DNA from: Auraticoccus monumenti
GTDB lineage: Bacteria > Actinomycetota > Actinomycetes > Propionibacteriales > Propionibacteriaceae
Length of the DNA stretch: 64,000 bases
Direction of reading: 5' to 3'
NCBI RefSeq assembly: GCF_900101785.1
Contig: NZ_LT629688.1
Span: 1,674,001-1,738,000, forward strand
Shown: positions 19,774 through 28,845 of the stretch, piece by piece
How the letters are laid out: each line of letters begins with the position of its first letter
Numbering within the stretch: position 1 is the stretch's first letter
Notes under the pieces: model-generated
What the model was told of the DNA's origin: nothing
Database searches by the model: none
Seen by the model: the letters and a program-made list of their open reading frames with translations, nothing else
Position numbers and translations under genes: made by a program

Positions 19774-21564
19774 ATGACCAGCACCACCCGTTCCGAGAGC
19801 GACCGCTTCGCCGTCTGGGCCCCGCGCCCCCAGCAGGTGACGCTGGTGGCCGACGGCACCCAGGTGGCCATGAGCCGGGACGACGACGGCTGGTGGCGCC
19901 CCACCGACCTGCCGGCCGGGCTCGCCGAGGGGGAGGTCGACTACGGCTACCTCCTCGACGAGGAGCCGACCCCCCGACCCGACCCGCGCTCCCCGCGCCA
20001 GCCCGAGGGCGTGCACGGGCTGTCCCGCACCTTCGACCCGTCCGCCCACCAGTGGCAGGACGGCGCCTGGACGGGCCGCCAGCTGGCTGGTGGCGTGGTC
20101 TACGAGATGCACATCGGCACCTTCACCCCCGAGGGCACCTTCGCCGCCGCCGAGGAGCGGCTGGACCACCTGGTGGAGCTCGGGGTGGACCTCCTCGAGA
20201 TCCTGCCGGTGAACGGCTTCAACGGCACCCACAACTGGGGCTACGACGGCGTCCTCTGGTACACGGTGCACGAGGCCTACGGCGGTCCTGCGGCCTACCA
20301 GCACTTCGTCGACGCCTGCCACCAGCGCGGGCTCGGCGTCGTCCAGGACGTCGTCTACAACCACCTGGGCCCCAGCGGGAACTACCTGCCCGAGTTCGGG
20401 CCGTACTACAACGAGGCGGCCAACACGACCTGGGGCACGGCGATCAACTTCGACGGCCGCGGCTCCGACACCGTCCGGCGCTACGTGGTCGACAACGCGC
20501 TGATGTGGCTGCGCGACATGCACGTCGACGGCCTCCGGCTGGACGCCGTGCACGCCCTGGCCGACCCGGGGCAGGCCTACGACATCCTCGAGCAGCTCGC
20601 GGTCGAGACCGACGCCCTCAGCGCGGCCGTCGGGCGTCCCCTCACGCTGATCGCGGAGTCCGACATGAACAACCCGCGGCTGATCACCCCGCGCCAGGCC
20701 GGTGGGTTCGGGCTGGCCGGGCAGTGGAGCGACGACTTCCACCACGCCCTGCTCACCAACCTCACCGGTGACACCGCCGGCTGGTTCGCCGACTTCGCCG
20801 GGCTGGACTCCCTGGCCAAGGTGCTGACCCGCGGTTTCTTCCACGACGGCACCTGGTCCAGCTTCCGCGGACGCACCCACGGCCGCCCGGTCGACCTGAC
20901 CCACACCCCGTCCTGGCGGCTCGTGGTCTGCTCGGCCAACCACGACCAGATCGGCAACCGGGCCGACGGCAGCCGCCCGCGCAGCCGGATGAGCCAGGGG
21001 CAGCTGGCCGTGGCGGCCGCGTTCACGCTGCTGGGGCCGTCCACGCCGATGGTCTTCATGGGGGAGGAGTGGGGGGCCTCGACGCCCTGGGCCTTCTTCA
21101 GCTCCCACCCCGAGCCCGAGCTGGGCAAGGCCGTCTCCGAGGGCCGGCTGGCCGAGTTCGCGGAGATGGACTGGGACCCCGAGACGGTGCCGGACCCGCA
21201 GGACCCCGCGACCTTCACCTCCTCCCGGCTCGACTGGTCCGAGCCCACCGGCGGCGAGCACGCGGACCTGCTGGCCTGGTACCGCGAGCTGATCGGGCTG
21301 CGGCGCACCCGCCCCGAGCTCACCGACCCGCGCTGGTCGGAGGTCTCGGTCGACCACGACGCCGAGGAGGGCTGGCTGGTGCTGCACCGTGGCGGACGCT
21401 CCGCGGTCACCGCCTCCTTCAGCGCCGACGAGGTCCGGGTGCCGCTGCACGAGGCGGGGCTGACCGGTGCGGCCGGGCTGCTGGTCTCGCGCGGTGACGT
21501 CCGCGTCGAGGACGGCGAGCTGGTGCTGGGTGCGCACGCGGTGGGGGTCTGGGCGACGGCGTGA
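19774..21564 (+). CDS. treZ: Malto-oligosyltrehalose trehalohydrolase
   Basis: A 596-residue GH13 enzyme that cuts trehalose from malto-oligosyltrehalose, the second step of the TreY/TreZ route from glycogen to trehalose. It has an N-terminal CBM48-like domain, then the barrel motifs [33 protein letters not shown] (nucleophile Asp), [10 protein letters not shown] (acid/base Glu) and [11 protein letters not shown] (Asp). ATG 19774 follows GAGAGGAC. It is 31 bp after murB. Its partner treY is at 54029-56332 on the other strand, not adjacent as is usual. Confidence 0.94.
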   Translation: MTSTTRSESDRFAVWAPRPQQVTLVADGTQVAMSRDDDGWWRPTDLPAGLAEGEVDYGYLLDEEPTPRPDPRSPRQPEGVHGLSRTFDPSAHQWQDGAWTGRQLAGGVVYEMHIGTFTPEGTFAAAEERLDHLVELGVDLLEILPVNGFNGTHNWGYDGVLWYTVHEAYGGPAAYQHFVDACHQRGLGVVQDVVYNHLGPSGNYLPEFGPYYNEAANTTWGTAINFDGRGSDTVRRYVVDNALMWLRDMHVDGLRLDAVHALADPGQAYDILEQLAVETDALSAAVGRPLTLIAESDMNNPRLITPRQAGGFGLAGQWSDDFHHALLTNLTGDTAGWFADFAGLDSLAKVLTRGFFHDGTWSSFRGRTHGRPVDLTHTPSWRLVVCSANHDQIGNRADGSRPRSRMSQGQLAVAAAFTLLGPSTPMVFMGEEWGASTPWAFFSSHPEPELGKAVSEGRLAEFAEMDWDPETVPDPQDPATFTSSRLDWSEPTGGEHADLLAWYRELIGLRRTRPELTDPRWSEVSVDHDAEEGWLVLHRGGRSAVTASFSADEVRVPLHEAGLTGAAGLLVSRGDVRVEDGELVLGAHAVGVWATA

Positions 21565-21666
21565 GGTCGACGGCCGGCGTGGAACGCCGGCCGCGGGTGC
21601 GGGCCGCGCCGATACCCTGAGCCGGGGCCGACGCGGTCCGCACCGCACACAGTGAGGACGAATGTG

Positions 21667-22944
21667 ATGGGTCTGGCAGACCTCGACCAGCAGCAGCTCG
21701 ACGCCCTGGCGGCGGGCACCACGCAGGCCTACGCCGAGCTGCAGGAGCGCGGGCTGTCCCTCGACCTCACCCGTGGCAAGCCCTCGGCGGCCCAGCTGGA
21801 CCTCTCCGACGAGCTGCTGACGCTGCCGGGCGCCGGGAGGTCCCGCGCCGCCGACGGCACCGACGTGCGCAACTACGGCGGCCAGAAGGGTCTGCCCGAG
21901 ATCCGCGCCATCTTCGCCGAGCTGCTCGGGGTCGAGGTGGACCAGCTGCTGGCGGGGGACAACTCCAGCCTGTCGCTGATGCACGACACCATCTCCTGGG
22001 CCGTGCTGCACGGCGTCCCCGGCGGTGACGGCCCCTGGTTCGGGCGGGGCGTGAAGTTCATCTGCCCGGTCCCCGGCTACGACCGGCACTTCTCGATCCT
22101 CTCCTCACTGGGCATCGAGATGGTGCCGGTGGCCCTCGGCGAGCACGGTCCGGACGTGGCCGAGATCGCCGCCCTGGTCGCCGCCGACGAGTCCATCAAG
22201 GGCATCTGGGTGGTCCCCACCTACGCCAACCCCACCGGCGCGGTCTACGACGAGGCCACCACCCGGGCCCTGCTGGAGATGCCCGCCGCACCGGACTTCC
22301 GGGTGTTCTGGGACAACGCCTACGCGCTGCACCACCTGACCGACACCGAGCACCCCCCGCTGGACGTCCTGGGACTGGCCGAGCAGGCCGGTCACCCCGA
22401 CCGGGTGCTGGTCTTCGCCTCCACCTCCAAGATCAGCTACGCCGGCGCCGGGGTGTCCTTCCTGGCCTCCAGCCCGGCCAACCTGACCTGGTACCTCGAC
22501 CACGCCGCCAAGCGCTCCATCGGCCCGGACAAGCTCAACCACCTCCGCCACGCGCTGTGGTTCCGCGACGCCGACGGGGTGCGCCGGGTGATGCGGCGCC
22601 ACCGCGAGCTGCTGGAGCCCAAGTTCGCCCTGGTCCGCGCCGAGCTGGAGCGCCGCCTGGGGGGCCTGGGCATCGCCAGCTGGACCGAGCCCGAGGGCGG
22701 GTACTTCGTCAGCCTGGACGTCCCCGACGGCACCGCCTCGCGGGTGGTGGCGCTGGCCCGTGCGGCGGGGATCGCGCTGACCCCGGCAGGGGCCTCGTTC
22801 CCCGGCGGTCACGACCCCCGTGACCGCAACATCCGGATCGCGCCCTCCTTCCCGCCGGAGGCCGAGCTGGCCGTGGCGATGGAGGGGCTGACCACCTGCG
22901 TGCTGCTCGCCGCGCTGGAGCAGCAGGGGGTCGTCGAGGTCTGA
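21667..22944 (+). CDS. Class I aminotransferase (AspB-4/AspT-like, probably aspartate aminotransferase)
   Basis: A fold-type I PLP aminotransferase of about 425 residues. The PLP lysine is in FASTSKISYAGAG, and the segment FWDNAYALHHLTD carries the Asn/Asp/Tyr that contact the cofactor. RGKPSAAQLDLSD near the N-terminus is typical of the subgroup that includes the corynebacterial aspartate aminotransferase AspT. ATG 21667 is preferred (GAGG at 21654); GTG 21664 and GTG 21652 are in frame. It is followed by tRNA-Trp and the secE-nusG genes. Confidence 0.88.
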   Translation: MGLADLDQQQLDALAAGTTQAYAELQERGLSLDLTRGKPSAAQLDLSDELLTLPGAGRSRAADGTDVRNYGGQKGLPEIRAIFAELLGVEVDQLLAGDNSSLSLMHDTISWAVLHGVPGGDGPWFGRGVKFICPVPGYDRHFSILSSLGIEMVPVALGEHGPDVAEIAALVAADESIKGIWVVPTYANPTGAVYDEATTRALLEMPAAPDFRVFWDNAYALHHLTDTEHPPLDVLGLAEQAGHPDRVLVFASTSKISYAGAGVSFLASSPANLTWYLDHAAKRSIGPDKLNHLRHALWFRDADGVRRVMRRHRELLEPKFALVRAELERRLGGLGIASWTEPEGGYFVSLDVPDGTASRVVALARAAGIALTPAGASFPGGHDPRDRNIRIAPSFPPEAELAVAMEGLTTCVLLAALEQQGVVEV

Positions 22945-22947
22945 GCG

Positions 22948-22971
22948 GGTGCGAGTTCGACTCCTCGCGCC
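22948..22971 (+). terminator. Possible terminator hairpin after the aminotransferase gene
   Basis: GGTGCGAG and CTCGCGCC form an 8-bp stem (one G-T pair) around an 8-base loop, starting 4 bp after the stop. The sequence looks a little like a tRNA T-arm but does not fold as one. Confidence 0.4.
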
Positions 22972-22985
22972 GGACTGCGTACTAT
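22956..22985 (+). promoter_or_regulatory. Candidate promoter for tRNA-Trp
   Basis: TTCGAC (22956-22961) and TACTAT (22980-22985) are 18 bp apart, about 70 bp upstream of tRNA-Trp. The -10 is good and the -35 moderate. The -35 would sit inside the hairpin above. Confidence 0.4.
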
Positions 22986-23054
22986 GCATGTCTTGGCGAG
23001 TCCGCTGACTTGGTCTGTCGCGCCCGCGGCCGGATCAAGGCAGGGAGTCGTCGA

Positions 23055-23127
23055 AGGGCAATAGCTCAACTGGCAGAGCATCGGTCTCCAAAACCGAAGG
23101 TTGGGGGTTCAAGTCCCTCTTGCCCTG
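23055..23127 (+). tRNA. tRNA-Trp (CCA)
   Basis: A 73-nt tRNA with acceptor stem AGGGCAA paired to TTGCCCT, anticodon CCA at 23088-23090 in loop CTCCAAA, and T-arm GGGGGTTCAAGTCCCTC. The position before secE-nusG is the conserved bacterial arrangement. Confidence 0.97.
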
Positions 23128-23278
23128 CGGAGCGGGACGGGGTGCCACGGCACCCCGGCCCCCGCGATGCGGGTCGGCCGTGCGCCGCCCGCCCTGTCTC
23201 CGCCCCGAGCCGTCGACGGGGTGGTTCGACCGGGCCGTGACGCCGTCACGGCTCCCACCGGAGATGTGAGGACCTCGC

Positions 23279-23947
23279 GTGGCTGATGAGAAGAGCTCGG
23301 ACCCGACCCCAGGGTCGGATCCGGCGTCTCCGCGTGAGCCGGAGCAGGTCGGTGGGGCCGACGCCCTCCAGCCGGAGGGGTCCGACCCGGCCGGCACGCC
23401 CGGCGGGGACGTCCCGGGCGGGCAGCTGCCGGGGGACGGCGCCGACGACGCCCCCCTGGCCGACGAGCCGGACGACGACACCGCGGACGACGACACCGCG
23501 GCCGCCGACCGGAGCCACGACGGCGCCGACCGCACCGCGGCCCGCGCCATGACCCCGGACGTCCCGGCCGACGAACCCACCGACGACGAGCTGCGCGACG
23601 GCGACGAGCCGACCGGGCCCGAGCTCGCCGGTGTGTCGGCGAGCCGGCGCCCCGTGCGCCGCGACCGGGCCCAGGAGGGTGCCGGTTCCGGCACCGAGCT
23701 CGCACCCAGCAAGGGACGGGCGACCCGCCGTCGTGGCGAGGCCGAGGCCGACGCCACCCCGGGGCGCACCAACCCGGCCACCTTCGTGAACGAGTCCGTC
23801 GGCGAGCTGCGCAAGGTGGTCTGGCCCACCGCGGAGCAGATGAGGACCTACTTCGTGGTCGTGCTCGTCTTCGTGGTCTTCATGATCACCGTGGTGAGCT
23901 CCCTCGACCTGCTCTTCGGCTGGGCCCTGCTGCAGGTGTTCCGCTGA
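23279..23947 (+). CDS. secE: Preprotein translocase subunit SecE
   Basis: A 222-residue SecE, a membrane part of the SecYEG channel. Only the last ~65 residues are the SecE domain: [20 protein letters not shown] followed by one membrane helix ([17 protein letters not shown]). The first ~150 residues are an acidic, Pro/Asp/Ala-rich, probably disordered extension, longer than in most actinobacterial SecE proteins. GTG 23279 is supported by GAGG upstream. The stop overlaps the ATG at 23947 by one base. Cotranscribed with nusG. Confidence 0.92.
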   Translation: MADEKSSDPTPGSDPASPREPEQVGGADALQPEGSDPAGTPGGDVPGGQLPGDGADDAPLADEPDDDTADDDTAAADRSHDGADRTAARAMTPDVPADEPTDDELRDGDEPTGPELAGVSASRRPVRRDRAQEGAGSGTELAPSKGRATRRRGEAEADATPGRTNPATFVNESVGELRKVVWPTAEQMRTYFVVVLVFVVFMITVVSSLDLLFGWALLQVFR

Positions 23948-23976
23948 TGAGCCCAACGAACGAGTACGGAGAGAAC

Positions 23977-24843
23977 GTGTCTGAGAACCCGACCCAGGAC
24001 GACCAGGCCGAGGTCGACATCGACCTCGGTTCGCCGGAGCAGTCCGGCGAGGAGGTCGAGCTGGACCTCGGCGACTTCACCTCCGAGCAGGGCACCGACG
24101 ACGGAGCCGGCATCGACCTCGACTTCGGCAGCGAGGACGAGGCCGCCGAGCCCGGGGTCGACCTCGACTTCGGCACCGACGAGGACGAGACCGCCGACGA
24201 GGACGAGGACGAGCCCGCCGACGAGGGGCCCGACGTGGGCGAGGAGGCGCGGGTCGCCCTGCGCGCCGAGCTCGAGTCGAAGTTCGGCGAGTGGTACGTC
24301 GTGCACACCTACTCCGGCATGGAGAACCGCGTGCAGCAGAACCTCGAGAACCGGGTGCAGTCCCTCAACATGGAGGACTACATCTTCGAGGTGGTCGTCC
24401 CCACCGAGGAGGTGGTGGAGATCCGCAACGGCGCCAAGAAGCAGGTCCGCCGCACCGTCCTCCCCGGCTACGTGCTGGTCCGGATGGAGCTCACCGACGA
24501 GTCGTGGGCCACCGTGCGCCACACCCCGTCGGTCACCGGCTTCGTCGGGCACGCGACCTCCCCGGTCCCGCTCAGCCTCGACGAGGTGGAGAAGATGCTG
24601 GCCCCGTCGGTGATGGCTGCCGCGGTGGCCGCCTCCGACCAGCCGGTGAAGCGCAAGAAGAAGATCGAGGTCGCCGACTACGAGGTGGGCGACTCCGTCA
24701 TGGTCACCGACGGCCCGTTCGCCGGCGTCCACGCCACGATCACCGAGATCAACCTCAACAACCAGCGTCTCCGGGCGCTGGTGGAGATCCTCGGCCGTGA
24801 GACCCCGGTGGACCTCACGTTCCCGCAGATCTCCAAGGTCTGA
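23977..24843 (+). CDS. nusG: Transcription termination/antitermination protein NusG
   Basis: A NusG of about 288 residues. The NGN domain starts at [19 protein letters not shown] and the C-terminal KOW domain includes [18 protein letters not shown]. It couples RNA polymerase with Rho and the ribosome. The first ~95 residues are very acidic and contain four imperfect repeats of the type (V/I)DLDFG (for example VDIDLGS, VELDLGD, GIDLDFG, GVDLDFG). GTG 23977 is chosen because GGAGAG lies just upstream; ATG 23947 would add ten residues and overlap secE, but has no ribosome site. Confidence 0.94.
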   Translation: MSENPTQDDQAEVDIDLGSPEQSGEEVELDLGDFTSEQGTDDGAGIDLDFGSEDEAAEPGVDLDFGTDEDETADEDEDEPADEGPDVGEEARVALRAELESKFGEWYVVHTYSGMENRVQQNLENRVQSLNMEDYIFEVVVPTEEVVEIRNGAKKQVRRTVLPGYVLVRMELTDESWATVRHTPSVTGFVGHATSPVPLSLDEVEKMLAPSVMAAAVAASDQPVKRKKKIEVADYEVGDSVMVTDGPFAGVHATITEINLNNQRLRALVEILGRETPVDLTFPQISKV

Positions 24844-24904
24844 CCGACACCAGAAGCGACCGGGCTCACCCGGTCGGAACCAACCCGAGCAAGGACCCAC
24901 AACC

Positions 24905-25336
24905 ATGCCTCCCAAGAAGAAAGTCGCCGCACTCGTCAAGGTGGCCCTGAACGCAGGGTCGGCGACGCCCGCACCGCCCGTCGGTACCGCTCTCGGTCCG
25001 CACGGCGTCAACATCATGGAGTTCTGCAAGGCCTACAACGCGGCCACGGAGTCCCAGCGCGGCAACGTCATCCCCGTCGAGATCACCATCTACGAGGACC
25101 GCAGCTTCACCTTCATCACCAAGACGCCGCCCGCGGCCGAGCTGATCAAGAAGGCTGCCGGCCTGCAGAAGGGTTCCGGCGTCCCGCACAAGGAGAAGGT
25201 CGGCCGGCTCACCCGCGACCAGGTCCGCGAGATCGCCAGCACCAAGCTGCCCGACCTCAACGCCAACGACGTCGAGGCCGCCATGAAGATCGTCGAGGGC
25301 ACCGCGCGCTCGATGGGCGTCACCGTCGAGCGCTGA
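24905..25336 (+). CDS. rplK: 50S ribosomal protein L11
   Basis: A 143-residue L11 at full family length. It begins [18 protein letters not shown] and has the N-terminal thiostrepton-site proline region ([19 protein letters not shown]) and the C-terminal rRNA-binding domain. ATG 24905 is chosen; a frame starting inside nusG is rejected. It is part of secE-nusG-rplK-rplA. Confidence 0.97.
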   Translation: MPPKKKVAALVKVALNAGSATPAPPVGTALGPHGVNIMEFCKAYNAATESQRGNVIPVEITIYEDRSFTFITKTPPAAELIKKAAGLQKGSGVPHKEKVGRLTRDQVREIASTKLPDLNANDVEAAMKIVEGTARSMGVTVER

Positions 25337-25415
25337 GCCCGACCCCGCACCACCCACCCGTGGGAGGGCCGAGCGCGGCCCGCACCACTCCTGGTCTGAC
25401 AGATAGGAACCAGTC

Positions 25416-26117
25416 ATGAAGCGCAGCAAGACCTACGAAGCAGCGGCCGCCAAGGTCGACGCCGACCAGCTCCACGCCCCCGGGGAGGCCCTGACCCTGG
25501 TCAAGGCCAACGCCTCGGCCAAGTTCGACGAGACCGTCGAGGTCGCCATGCGTCTCGGTGTCGACCCCCGCAAGGCCGACCAGATGGTCCGTGGCACGGT
25601 CAACCTCCCCAACGGCACCGGCAAGACGGCACGGGTCCTCGTCTTCGCCACCGGTGACCGGGCGGAGGCGGCCATCGCCGCCGGCGCCGACGAGGTCGGC
25701 TCCGACGACCTGGTCGAGAAGATCCAGGGCGGCTACCTGGACTTCGACGCCGTCGTGGCCACCCCGGACATGATGGGCAAGATCGGCCGCCTGGGTCGGG
25801 TGCTGGGCCCGCGTGGCCTGATGCCCAACCCCAAGACCGGCACCGTGACCGTCGACGTCGCCAAGGCCGTCACCGACATCAAGGGCGGCAAGATCGAGTT
25901 CCGGGTCGACCGGCACGCGAACCTGCAGTTCATCGTGGGCAAGGTCTCCTTCGACCAGGAGAAGCTCCAGGAGAACTACTTCGCCGCCCTGGACGAGGTG
26001 CTCCGGCTCAAGCCGTCCAGCTCCAAGGGCCGCTACCTGCGGAAGATCACCGTGTCCTCGACCATGAGCCCCGGCGTCCTGGTCGACCCGAACCGGGTCA
26101 AGCCCGACACGGAGTGA
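25416..26117 (+). CDS. rplA: 50S ribosomal protein L1
   Basis: A 233-residue L1 with the family signature around [19 protein letters not shown] and the N-terminal segment [15 protein letters not shown]. It binds 23S rRNA at the L1 stalk and in many bacteria represses its own operon by binding the mRNA leader. It is the last gene of the secE-nusG-rplK-rplA unit, followed by a perfect terminator hairpin. Confidence 0.97.
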   Translation: MKRSKTYEAAAAKVDADQLHAPGEALTLVKANASAKFDETVEVAMRLGVDPRKADQMVRGTVNLPNGTGKTARVLVFATGDRAEAAIAAGADEVGSDDLVEKIQGGYLDFDAVVATPDMMGKIGRLGRVLGPRGLMPNPKTGTVTVDVAKAVTDIKGGKIEFRVDRHANLQFIVGKVSFDQEKLQENYFAALDEVLRLKPSSSKGRYLRKITVSSTMSPGVLVDPNRVKPDTE

Positions 26118-26136
26118 CCCTCCGCACCACCGGCTG

Positions 26137-26172
26137 ACGACGGCCCCCGACCCTGCGGTCGGGGGCCGTCGT
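26137..26172. terminator. Bidirectional terminator between rplA and the NlpC/P60 gene
   Basis: A perfect 16-bp stem (ACGACGGCCCCCGACC with its complement) and a 4-base loop CTGC, 20 bp after the rplA stop. Converging genes on both sides suggest it serves both strands. Confidence 0.85.
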
Positions 26173-26328
26173 GCGTCCCGGGTGGCTCCCGTCCCGTCGT
26201 CCCGGCGCCCCGGGCTCGTCCGGTTCCCGGGGGTCCCGCCCGCCGGGGGGCTCACCGCGCCACGGCAACCGCCGGACGCACCGCACGCCCGGACCGACCA
26301 GCGGTCCGGGCGTGCGGCGGGGGAGGGG

Positions 26329-27318
26329 TCAGGCGGGGCGGACGGCGCCGTTGAAGGGCATCGTCGACATCTTCACCTTCGCCACCGGCTGGCCGGGGCG
26401 CGAGGCGTGGATGATGTAGCCGTCCCCGACGTACAGGCCGGTGTGGCTGCGCCCGGAGTAGAAGAACACCACGTCACCGGGGCGCAGGTCCCCCTTGGAG
26501 ACCTTGCGGCTGACGCCGGAGTACTGGGACTGGGAGGTGCGCGGGATCGAGACCCCGGCGGCCTTCCAGGCGCCCTGGGTCAGGCCCGAGCAGTCCCAGC
26601 TGCTGGGGCCGGTACCGCCGTAGACGTAGCGGTCGCCCAGCTGCTGCTTGGCGAAGGCCACGGCCTTGTCGGCCTTCGTCGTCGTCGCGGCCGCGGGCTT
26701 CTTCGGGGGGGCGATGGTGTGGCGCCCGGCCTGCAGGGCCTTCCAGACGGCGGAGTCGGTGCGCCCGGTCTGGCGGACGCCCATCGCCTTCTGCAGCGAC
26801 TTCACCTGGCTGGAGGTGGGGGAGTAGTACCGCCCGGTGGCCTTGGTGGGACGACCGCTGGCCGTCAGCGCGCTCTGCAGCCGCTTGACGTCCCCGCCCT
26901 CGGAGCCGGAGCGCAGCGTGCGCGAGCCGCCGTGGGCCAGCAACGCCGTCCAGGTGCCCCGTCCGATGGTGCCGCTGCGGTCCAGGCCGACCCGGCCCTG
27001 GAAGCGCTTGACGTTCTGGACGTCGGCGGAGGACAGGTGGCCGTTGCGGCTCACGCCCTCGCCCGCCGAGTGCAGCAGGCACTCCGCCGCGGTGGCGGCC
27101 TGCCCCTTGGCCCCGGTCTTGATGGTGGGGTAGGAGGAGAGGTGGATGGTGCAGCCGGCGGCCTGGGCGTCGGCGCCGGGCGCCGTCAGGGCCAGCCCCG
27201 CGCCGAGGGCCAGGCTGGCCGCCACGGCAGCGGCGGCGCGGGTCCAGCGGGTGCTCCTGGGCAGGCTGGTGCTGGTGGTGTCTGTGCTCAAGGTGTGTGT
27301 CCCTCGTCCGGTCCGCAT
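26329..27318 (-). CDS. Secreted NlpC/P60 peptidoglycan hydrolase with two peptidoglycan-binding domains
   Basis: A 329-residue exported protein. A signal peptide (hydrophobic residues about 28-47, likely cut after ADA) is followed by two PG_binding_1-like domains (about 66-128 and 136-196), a Pro/Lys/Thr linker, and an NlpC/P60 domain from about 217 with Cys243 (WDCSGLTQ), His292 (SHTGLYVG) and His304 (IIHAS) as the catalytic set. It should cut peptide stems in the cell wall. ATG 27318 is used; TTG 27291, with GAGGG upstream, is an equally good alternative. It sits alone, inverted, between rplA and rplJ. Confidence 0.9.
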   Translation of the reverse strand: MRTGRGTHTLSTDTTSTSLPRSTRWTRAAAAVAASLALGAGLALTAPGADAQAAGCTIHLSSYPTIKTGAKGQAATAAECLLHSAGEGVSRNGHLSSADVQNVKRFQGRVGLDRSGTIGRGTWTALLAHGGSRTLRSGSEGGDVKRLQSALTASGRPTKATGRYYSPTSSQVKSLQKAMGVRQTGRTDSAVWKALQAGRHTIAPPKKPAAATTTKADKAVAFAKQQLGDRYVYGGTGPSSWDCSGLTQGAWKAAGVSIPRTSQSQYSGVSRKVSKGDLRPGDVVFFYSGRSHTGLYVGDGYIIHASRPGQPVAKVKMSTMPFNGAVRPA

Positions 27319-27360
27319 CCCCCGACGCGGAGGACGGTGGGAGGTTCCACCGCCGGGGGG

Positions 27361-27389
27361 AACCTAACCCACAGCCGCCGTTAGGGCAA
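27361..27389 (-). promoter_or_regulatory. Candidate promoter of the NlpC/P60 gene
   Basis: On the minus strand, TTGCCC (27389-27384) and TAGGTT (27366-27361) are 17 bp apart. The predicted start would be about 35 bp before ATG 27318. Confidence 0.5.
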
Positions 27390-27447
27390 TGCTCAGGCTC
27401 TTCTCAGTCGGGTCCCGTCGTCCCGGTGCTGGTGGACGGGGACCGAT

Positions 27448-27477
27448 TTGGCCGCCCCCGGAGCCGCGGGGTATGGT
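27448..27477 (+). promoter_or_regulatory. Candidate promoter of rplJL
   Basis: TTGGCC (27448-27453) and TATGGT (27472-27477) are 18 bp apart. The expected transcript start near 27484 matches the start of the structured L10 leader. Confidence 0.5.
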
Positions 27478-27483
27478 CGGCAG

Positions 27484-27605
27484 GCCGAAGACCGCTGGTT
27501 GATCGGGAGACCGATCCTAAGACCTCATCTCGAGGTGCCCGCGCAGGAACTGAGCTGGAGGCCCGTGCCTCCGTGAGCCCCGTGCCTGTGCGCCGGGGCT
27601 TTTCC
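27484..27605 (+). promoter_or_regulatory. L10 leader (autoregulatory mRNA structure) of rplJL
   Basis: The untranslated leader before rplJ holds the features of the L10-binding leader known from many bacteria: a segment with paired GATCGGGAGACCGATC-type arms (GATCGG and CCGATC at about 27499-27515), a conserved AGACCTC stretch, and a final terminator-like hairpin. The L10(L12) complex normally binds such a leader and lowers synthesis of its own operon. The exact fold is inferred; the terminator part is seen directly. Confidence 0.65.
27576..27604 (+). terminator. Attenuator hairpin at the end of the L10 leader
   Basis: AGCCCCG (27576-27582) pairs with CGGGGCT (27594-27600) and is followed by TTT, giving AGCCCCG-N11-CGGGGCTTTT. 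This is one of the few hairpins in the window with a U-tract, and lies 73 bp before rplJ, where premature termination would control the operon. Confidence 0.7.
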
Positions 27606-27676
27606 TGTTCCCGGGGGTCGTCGGTCCGGCACGGCCCAGAGCCGCGCCGGACTCCACGAGAACCGGAAGGAGACCC

Positions 27677-28336
27677 ATGGCGAGGCCAGACAAGGCAGCC
27701 ACGGTCACCGAGCTGTCGGAGCAGTTCCGCAGCTCCGAGGCAGCCGTGCTGACCGAGTACCGCGGACTCTCCGTGGCGGCGCTGAAGGAGCTGCGCCGCT
27801 CGCTCGGGGACGACGCCAGCTACGCCGTCACGAAGAACACGCTGACCAAGATCGCCGCCCAGGACGCAGGTGTGGAGGGTCTGGACGACCTCCTCGTCGG
27901 TCCCACGGCGATCGCCTTCATCACCGGTGACGTCGCAGGCGTGGCCAAGGGCCTGCGGGACTTCGCCAGGGCGAACCCCGCGCTGGTGATCAAGGGCGGT
28001 GTCATGGAGGGTCGCTTCCTCGACGCCGACCAGGTCAAGAAGCTGGCCGATCTGGAGTCGCGCGAGGTCCTCCTCGCCAAGCTCGCCGGCGGCATGCAGG
28101 CCACCCTGCAGCAGGCCGTGTCCCTCCTCGCCGCTCCGCTCGCCCAGGCCGCCCGCGGCTTCGGCGCGCTGCAGACGGCCGCGGAGGCAGATCCCTCGCT
28201 CATCGCCGGTGCCGGCGAGGAGCAGAACCCGGTCGAGGCGGCACCTGCCGCTGAGACCGACGCGGCACCCGCCGCAGACCCCGACGCGGCTGCCGCCGCA
28301 GACACCGACGCGGCCGACGCTGCGCAGGACAAGTGA
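27677..28336 (+). CDS. rplJ: 50S ribosomal protein L10
   Basis: A 219-residue L10. The N-terminal rRNA-binding domain begins [20 protein letters not shown] and includes [18 protein letters not shown]; the C-terminal helix that carries L7/L12 dimers follows. An extra Ala/Asp/Pro-rich tail of about 45 residues ([16 protein letters not shown]-like) extends it beyond the usual ~175 residues, as in several actinobacteria. ATG 27677 follows GGAAGGAG. Likely autoregulated through the leader upstream. Confidence 0.96.
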   Translation: MARPDKAATVTELSEQFRSSEAAVLTEYRGLSVAALKELRRSLGDDASYAVTKNTLTKIAAQDAGVEGLDDLLVGPTAIAFITGDVAGVAKGLRDFARANPALVIKGGVMEGRFLDADQVKKLADLESREVLLAKLAGGMQATLQQAVSLLAAPLAQAARGFGALQTAAEADPSLIAGAGEEQNPVEAAPAAETDAAPAADPDAAAAADTDAADAAQDK

Positions 28337-28350
28337 GAAAGGACGCCACC

Positions 28351-28743
28351 ATGGCAAAGCTCAGCACCGAAGAGCTCCTTGATGCCTTCAAGGAGATGAC
28401 CCTGATCGAGCTCAGCGAGTTCGTGAAGACCTTCGAGGACACCTTCGGCGTCTCCGCCGCGGCCCCCGTGGCCGTGGCTGCCGCCCCGGCCGCCGGTGGC
28501 GCCGGTGGCGACGCCCCGGCCGAGGAGGAGAGCGACGAGGTCGACGTCATCCTCGAGTCCGCGGGCGAGAAGAAGATCCAGGTCATCAAGGAGGTGCGCG
28601 CCCTCACCAGCCTGGGCCTCAAGGAGGCCAAGGACCTGGTCGAGGCCGCCCCCAAGGCCGTCCTGGAGAAGATCAAGAAGGACGACGCCAACAAGGCGAA
28701 GGAGCAGCTGGAGGGCGCTGGCGCCACCGTCACCCTCAAGTGA
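28351..28743 (+). CDS. rplL: 50S ribosomal protein L7/L12
   Basis: A 130-residue L7/L12. The N-terminal dimer domain ([20 protein letters not shown]), an Ala/Gly-rich hinge, and the C-terminal factor-binding domain ending [12 protein letters not shown] are all present. ATG 28351 is chosen, after AAAGGA; an in-frame start at 28333 lacks a ribosome site. It is the last gene of the rplJL operon, followed by a 14-bp hairpin. rpoB is not next; two unrelated genes come between. Confidence 0.97.
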   Translation: MAKLSTEELLDAFKEMTLIELSEFVKTFEDTFGVSAAAPVAVAAAPAAGGAGGDAPAEEESDEVDVILESAGEKKIQVIKEVRALTSLGLKEAKDLVEAAPKAVLEKIKKDDANKAKEQLEGAGATVTLK

Positions 28744-28763
28744 CACCCTGCTGATCCGACCGG

Positions 28764-28796
28764 ACGGCCCCGCACCCACGGAGGGTGCGGGGCCGT
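28764..28796. terminator. Bidirectional terminator between rplL and the repeat-peptide gene
   Basis: A perfect 14-bp stem, ACGGCCCCGCACCC with its complement, and a 5-base loop, 20 bp after the rplL stop. It can also serve the repeat-peptide gene, which ends at 28846 on the opposite strand. Confidence 0.8.
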
Positions 28797-28845
28797 TCGG
28801 CGTCTCCTGGGTGGTGAGACAGGGGGTGGGTGGATCCGTGGGCCG

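Noticed and set aside
19504-22089. Long minus-strand open frame opposite treZ and the aminotransferase gene
   Set aside because: Both plus-strand genes have full catalytic motifs; the antisense product has none.
22945-22975. Possible tRNA remnant or attachment site before tRNA-Trp
   Set aside because: The GTTCGACTCC stretch resembles a T-loop, but the flanking bases do not pair as a T-stem and no acceptor or anticodon arm exists. A plain hairpin explains it better.
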